From Methylobacterium tardum (lineage in GTDB: Bacteria; Pseudomonadota; Alphaproteobacteria; Rhizobiales; Beijerinckiaceae), in contig NZ_CP097484.1 in assembly GCF_023546765.1 (NCBI RefSeq), positions 4,471,501 through 4,535,500 on the forward strand: 64,000 bases of DNA, written 5' to 3'. The stretch's first letter is position 1. Each line of letters begins with the position of its first letter. Position numbers and translations under genes: made by a program. Positions 61,909 to 64,000 of this stretch are shown here, piece by piece. The notes under the pieces were generated by a model. That model did no database searches and was not told the DNA's origin. It saw only the letters and a list, made by a program, of their open reading frames with translations.

Positions 61909-62619
61909 ATGCAGTTGCCCAGAGACGACCGCGATCATCCCCAGGCCGAGGCGTTCCGGGCCTTCATCCGCGACGCGGGCTTCCCGTGCGTCGGCGCCAA
62001 GTCGGCGCTGACCAAGGGGCAGATGCGGGTCCTGGTCGCCCGGGACATCACCTCGGGTTGGGACGACATGCGCATCTACCCAGCGCTAATGGCCTTCGCT
62101 GCGCGGTACCGCCGGCAGCCGGACCTGTTCCAGAGCTTCGCCGTCGTGTTCGAGGGCCCGGGCGACCTCGGCGAGGAGGGCTTCGAGCGGCACCTCTGGG
62201 CTCGGGTGCAATCGCTCGCCGACAAGGACGCCTGGCTCGGCCATCCCTGGGACGGGCGCGTGGCACAGGACCCCGGCAGCCCGCACTTCTCCCTGAGCTT
62301 TGCCGGCGAGGCGTTTTTCGTCGTCGGGCTGCACCCTTGCGCCAGCCGGCCTGCGCGCCGGTTCTCCTCGCCTGCGCTGGTGTTCAACCTGCACGCACAG
62401 TTCGAGCAACTGCGTGAGGCCGGTCGCTACGAGAAGCTGCGCGCGTCCATCCTGCAGCGGGATGAGGCGCTCGCCGGCTCCACCAACCCGATGCTCGCCC
62501 GGCACGGCGAGGTGTCGGAGGCGCGCCAGTACAGCGGGCGCGCAGTGGACGAGGATTGGCGCTGCCCGTTCCGCCCACGCCTAGTAGAGGGCGACGCCTC
62601 GGATGCTCAGCCATCTTGA
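61909..62619 (+). CDS. YqcI/YcgG-family protein
   Basis: 236 residues. FRAFIRDAGFPCVGAKSALT, QSFAVVFEGPGDLGEEGFER and HLWARVQSLADKDAWLGHPW open the YqcI/YcgG family; DPGSPHFSLSFAGEAFFVVG, HPCASRPARRFSSPALVFNL and the closing QYSGRAVDEDWRCPFRP complete it. The conserved His/Cys residues suggest metal or heme binding. Function unknown in most bacteria. Confidence 0.88.
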   Translation: MQLPRDDRDHPQAEAFRAFIRDAGFPCVGAKSALTKGQMRVLVARDITSGWDDMRIYPALMAFAARYRRQPDLFQSFAVVFEGPGDLGEEGFERHLWARVQSLADKDAWLGHPWDGRVAQDPGSPHFSLSFAGEAFFVVGLHPCASRPARRFSSPALVFNLHAQFEQLREAGRYEKLRASILQRDEALAGSTNPMLARHGEVSEARQYSGRAVDEDWRCPFRPRLVEGDASDAQPS

Positions 62620-62947
62620 CCACGGGCGAGGCAGTCACGGCGAGTGGCCGTAGGCATCGTAAGCTGTGGAGATGCATCAGCCCGTTGCATGCCCCTCGCG
62701 ATTCAAAAGAGCTTGGCAGTTTTTGATCACAAGATGCCCGTATGAATGCGGGGTTCGCGTAGCGATGAGCTGCAGCTATGGTTTTTCGCCCAATTACGCG
62801 GCACTGAAGACTTGAATTCCACCCTTACGGCCGCCACCTAAAAGATATTCCAATATGTTGGCGAAGCCGTGGCTTGTCGGGCCTCCCCGATGTGGGCTGC
62901 CGTACGAACGTGACGGCGGCCCTTTGTTTTGCGCTGGAAGGGTTTGC
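62620..62947. other. Intergenic region, no gene seen
   Basis: About 330 bases of lower GC than the flanks. I find no gene, repeat or recognisable promoter box; it probably holds the promoter of the small secreted protein at 62948. Confidence 0.5.
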
Positions 62948-63340
62948 ATGCTGAAGGTCTACGCCGGTCTCGTGCTCGCGTCCGGCATCTCGCTGGTAGC
63001 ACAGTCGCCCGCACGGTCGGCGGAAGCGGGCGCGTACAACGGGACCTGGACGGTCGAGTTCGTGACCGAGAGCGGGCTGTGCGACGGCAGCCGCACCTAC
63101 TCGGTTGCCGTGCAGGAGGGGCAGGTTCGCCTCGTCACGTCCGACACGGCAACACGTCTTTCCGGGCGCGTCGGAGCCGACGGCACGGTGGGGCTCAGCG
63201 TCTCGCAAGGCTCAGCCAGCGGCTCGGTTCTCGGTCGCCTCCGGGAGCGGGCCGGCTCCGGCAGCTGGAAGGTCTCCGCGCTGTGCTCCGGGAGCTGGGT
63301 CGCCCATCGTCGGTCCAGTGCGACGGCTCAAGCCTACTGA
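62948..63340 (+). CDS. Small secreted protein of unknown function
   Basis: 130 residues. A signal peptide MLKVYAGLVLASGISLVAQS ends near ARSAEA. The mature part GAYNGTWTVEFVTESGLCDG with a second cysteine in VSALCSGSW suggests one disulfide, and repeated beta strands (GRVGADGTVGLSVSQGSASG) suggest a small beta barrel. Similar proteins occur in Methylobacterium and Bradyrhizobium; function unknown. Confidence 0.78.
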   Translation: MLKVYAGLVLASGISLVAQSPARSAEAGAYNGTWTVEFVTESGLCDGSRTYSVAVQEGQVRLVTSDTATRLSGRVGADGTVGLSVSQGSASGSVLGRLRERAGSGSWKVSALCSGSWVAHRRSSATAQAY

Positions 63341-63510
63341 CGGGCGTCCGCCCGTTCGGGTCGGGCCCCACCAGGCATGCGTGAGCCTTCGGTTCCGAGC
63401 CGATGCCGCATTGTCGCGCGGAAGTGGGTGCGTCAGGTCCAGCGTGCCCACAGACTGGCAATGCCTGGGGGAGCAGCGGGGAGCAGCGCAGATCATCCTC
63501 TGCGTGAAAT

Positions 63511-63532
63511 CGGCGGGGCTTTGGCCCCGCCG
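63511..63532 (-). terminator. Strong GC hairpin after the Tyr/Arg-rich protein gene
   Basis: CGGCGGGGC-TTTG-GCCCCGCCG is a perfect nine-base stem 13 bases beyond the stop of the minus-strand gene. No long T run follows, but the stem is the strongest in the area, so it is a likely terminator for that gene. Confidence 0.6.
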
Positions 63533-63545
63533 AGAGGAGGCGAGA

Positions 63546-63836
63546 TCAGTAGTAGAAGCGCCGCGGACCGTAGTAAGGGCCAGGGCCGTAGAACCGACGC
63601 GGGCCGTAGAAGCGCCGCGGGCCATAGTAGCCGTACCGACGGAAAATCGGGCGGCAGTAGCCGAAACGGCCAGGCGCGAAACCGGGACCGCAGCCGTAGG
63701 CGACGTCGGTGATGTGGGCGGAGCCGGCCACGGTGTCGGCAGCGACTGGCGCCAGGGGTGCGGCGGAGGCGGCTGAGGCGAGGCACAGACCGCCAGCGAC
63801 GGTGGAGGCCGCCGCGAGCATCTTCAGGTGCGTCAT
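63546..63836 (-). CDS. Secreted Cys-pair, Tyr/Arg/Gly-repeat protein
   Basis: 96 residues from ATG 63836. A signal peptide (MTHLKMLAAASTVAGGLCLA) is cut near SAASA. The mature N-part has GCGPGFAPGRFGYCRP, a short two-cysteine motif common to a family of small secreted rhizobial peptides. The tail is a repeat of YYGPRRFYGP-like units (four PRRFY copies). Function unknown. Confidence 0.78.
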   Translation of the reverse strand: MTHLKMLAAASTVAGGLCLASAASAAPLAPVAADTVAGSAHITDVAYGCGPGFAPGRFGYCRPIFRRYGYYGPRRFYGPRRFYGPGPYYGPRRFYY

Positions 63837-64000
63837 GATCAGAACCTGTAGGCAAGGTCGCGCCGGAGACTTCCCGCGCGAGACGCGCCCAGATTGTGCA
63901 CGTGGCCTGAACGGCTCGTGACCTTGGCCATAACCGCTCGGAAACAAACGGCGCCCGACCGGTTCGAGGGATGGCCATCGGCCGGCATACGGCTCCGCCG

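Noticed and set aside
1..64000. CRISPR arrays, rRNA and tRNA genes
   Set aside because: No regularly spaced direct repeats and no recognisable tRNA cloverleaf or rRNA sequence were seen on either strand.

Overview
The window looks like chromosome of a high-GC alphaproteobacterium of the order Hyphomicrobiales, most likely Methylobacterium/Methylorubrum. The basis is an RcGTA-type gene transfer agent cluster, several HWE/HisKA_2 histidine kinases, a NepR-type anti-sigma factor with matching EcfG-type promoters, and very GC-rich third codon positions. I see no rRNA, tRNA or CRISPR array.

Layout. 1-7.2 kb is a gene transfer agent (GTA) structural cluster on the minus strand (gp15, gp14, gp13, gp12, gp11, a tail assembly chaperone, gp10, gp9, remnant of gp8). 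It is interrupted by a HigBA-type toxin-antitoxin pair and a TauD-family dioxygenase, and it is cut off inside gp8. 7.2-10.4 kb is a lower-GC defence island: a short prokaryotic Argonaute translationally coupled to a protein that fuses an N-terminal SMEK-like domain to an APAZ domain. Short repeats flank it. 10.9-14.8 kb is a TonB-dependent siderophore receptor with a PepSY-type membrane protein. 15.1-23.2 kb is a GntR regulator divergent from an eight-gene operon (Asp/Glu racemase-like enzyme, polyamine-type ABC transporter, hydantoin-racemase-like protein, amidase, transthyretin/HIUase-like protein) that suggests uptake and breakdown of a cyclic ureide or similar N-compound. 23.8-30.3 kb has a DMT exporter, oxidoreductases, two LysR regulators and an L,D-transpeptidase. 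30.5-33.2 kb is a TadE-TadE-TadG triad. 33.7-35.8 kb has a methyltransferase, repeats and a broken serine recombinase.

36-62.6 kb is a signalling and stress region: four sensor kinases, a GGDEF protein, a Crp/Fnr regulator, an RsbR-S-T-X stressosome-like operon ending in a hybrid kinase, a NepR-like anti-sigma factor, a class II photolyase-like protein, and small stress proteins (DUF3597, YidB-like, DUF892 ferritin-like, DUF6328, DUF6582-like). Three sites match GGAAC-N16/17-CGTT exactly and one nearly, which ties these small genes to the PhyR-NepR-EcfG general stress response. One IS5/IS427-group element (about 839 bp) sits at the stop codon of a small stress gene.

Caution on sequence quality: at least fourteen reading-frame breaks occur in otherwise well-conserved genes. 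Most are explained by one base missing from a short run of identical bases. I read them mainly as consensus errors, so the 'broken' genes, including the Argonaute operon, may be intact in the organism.
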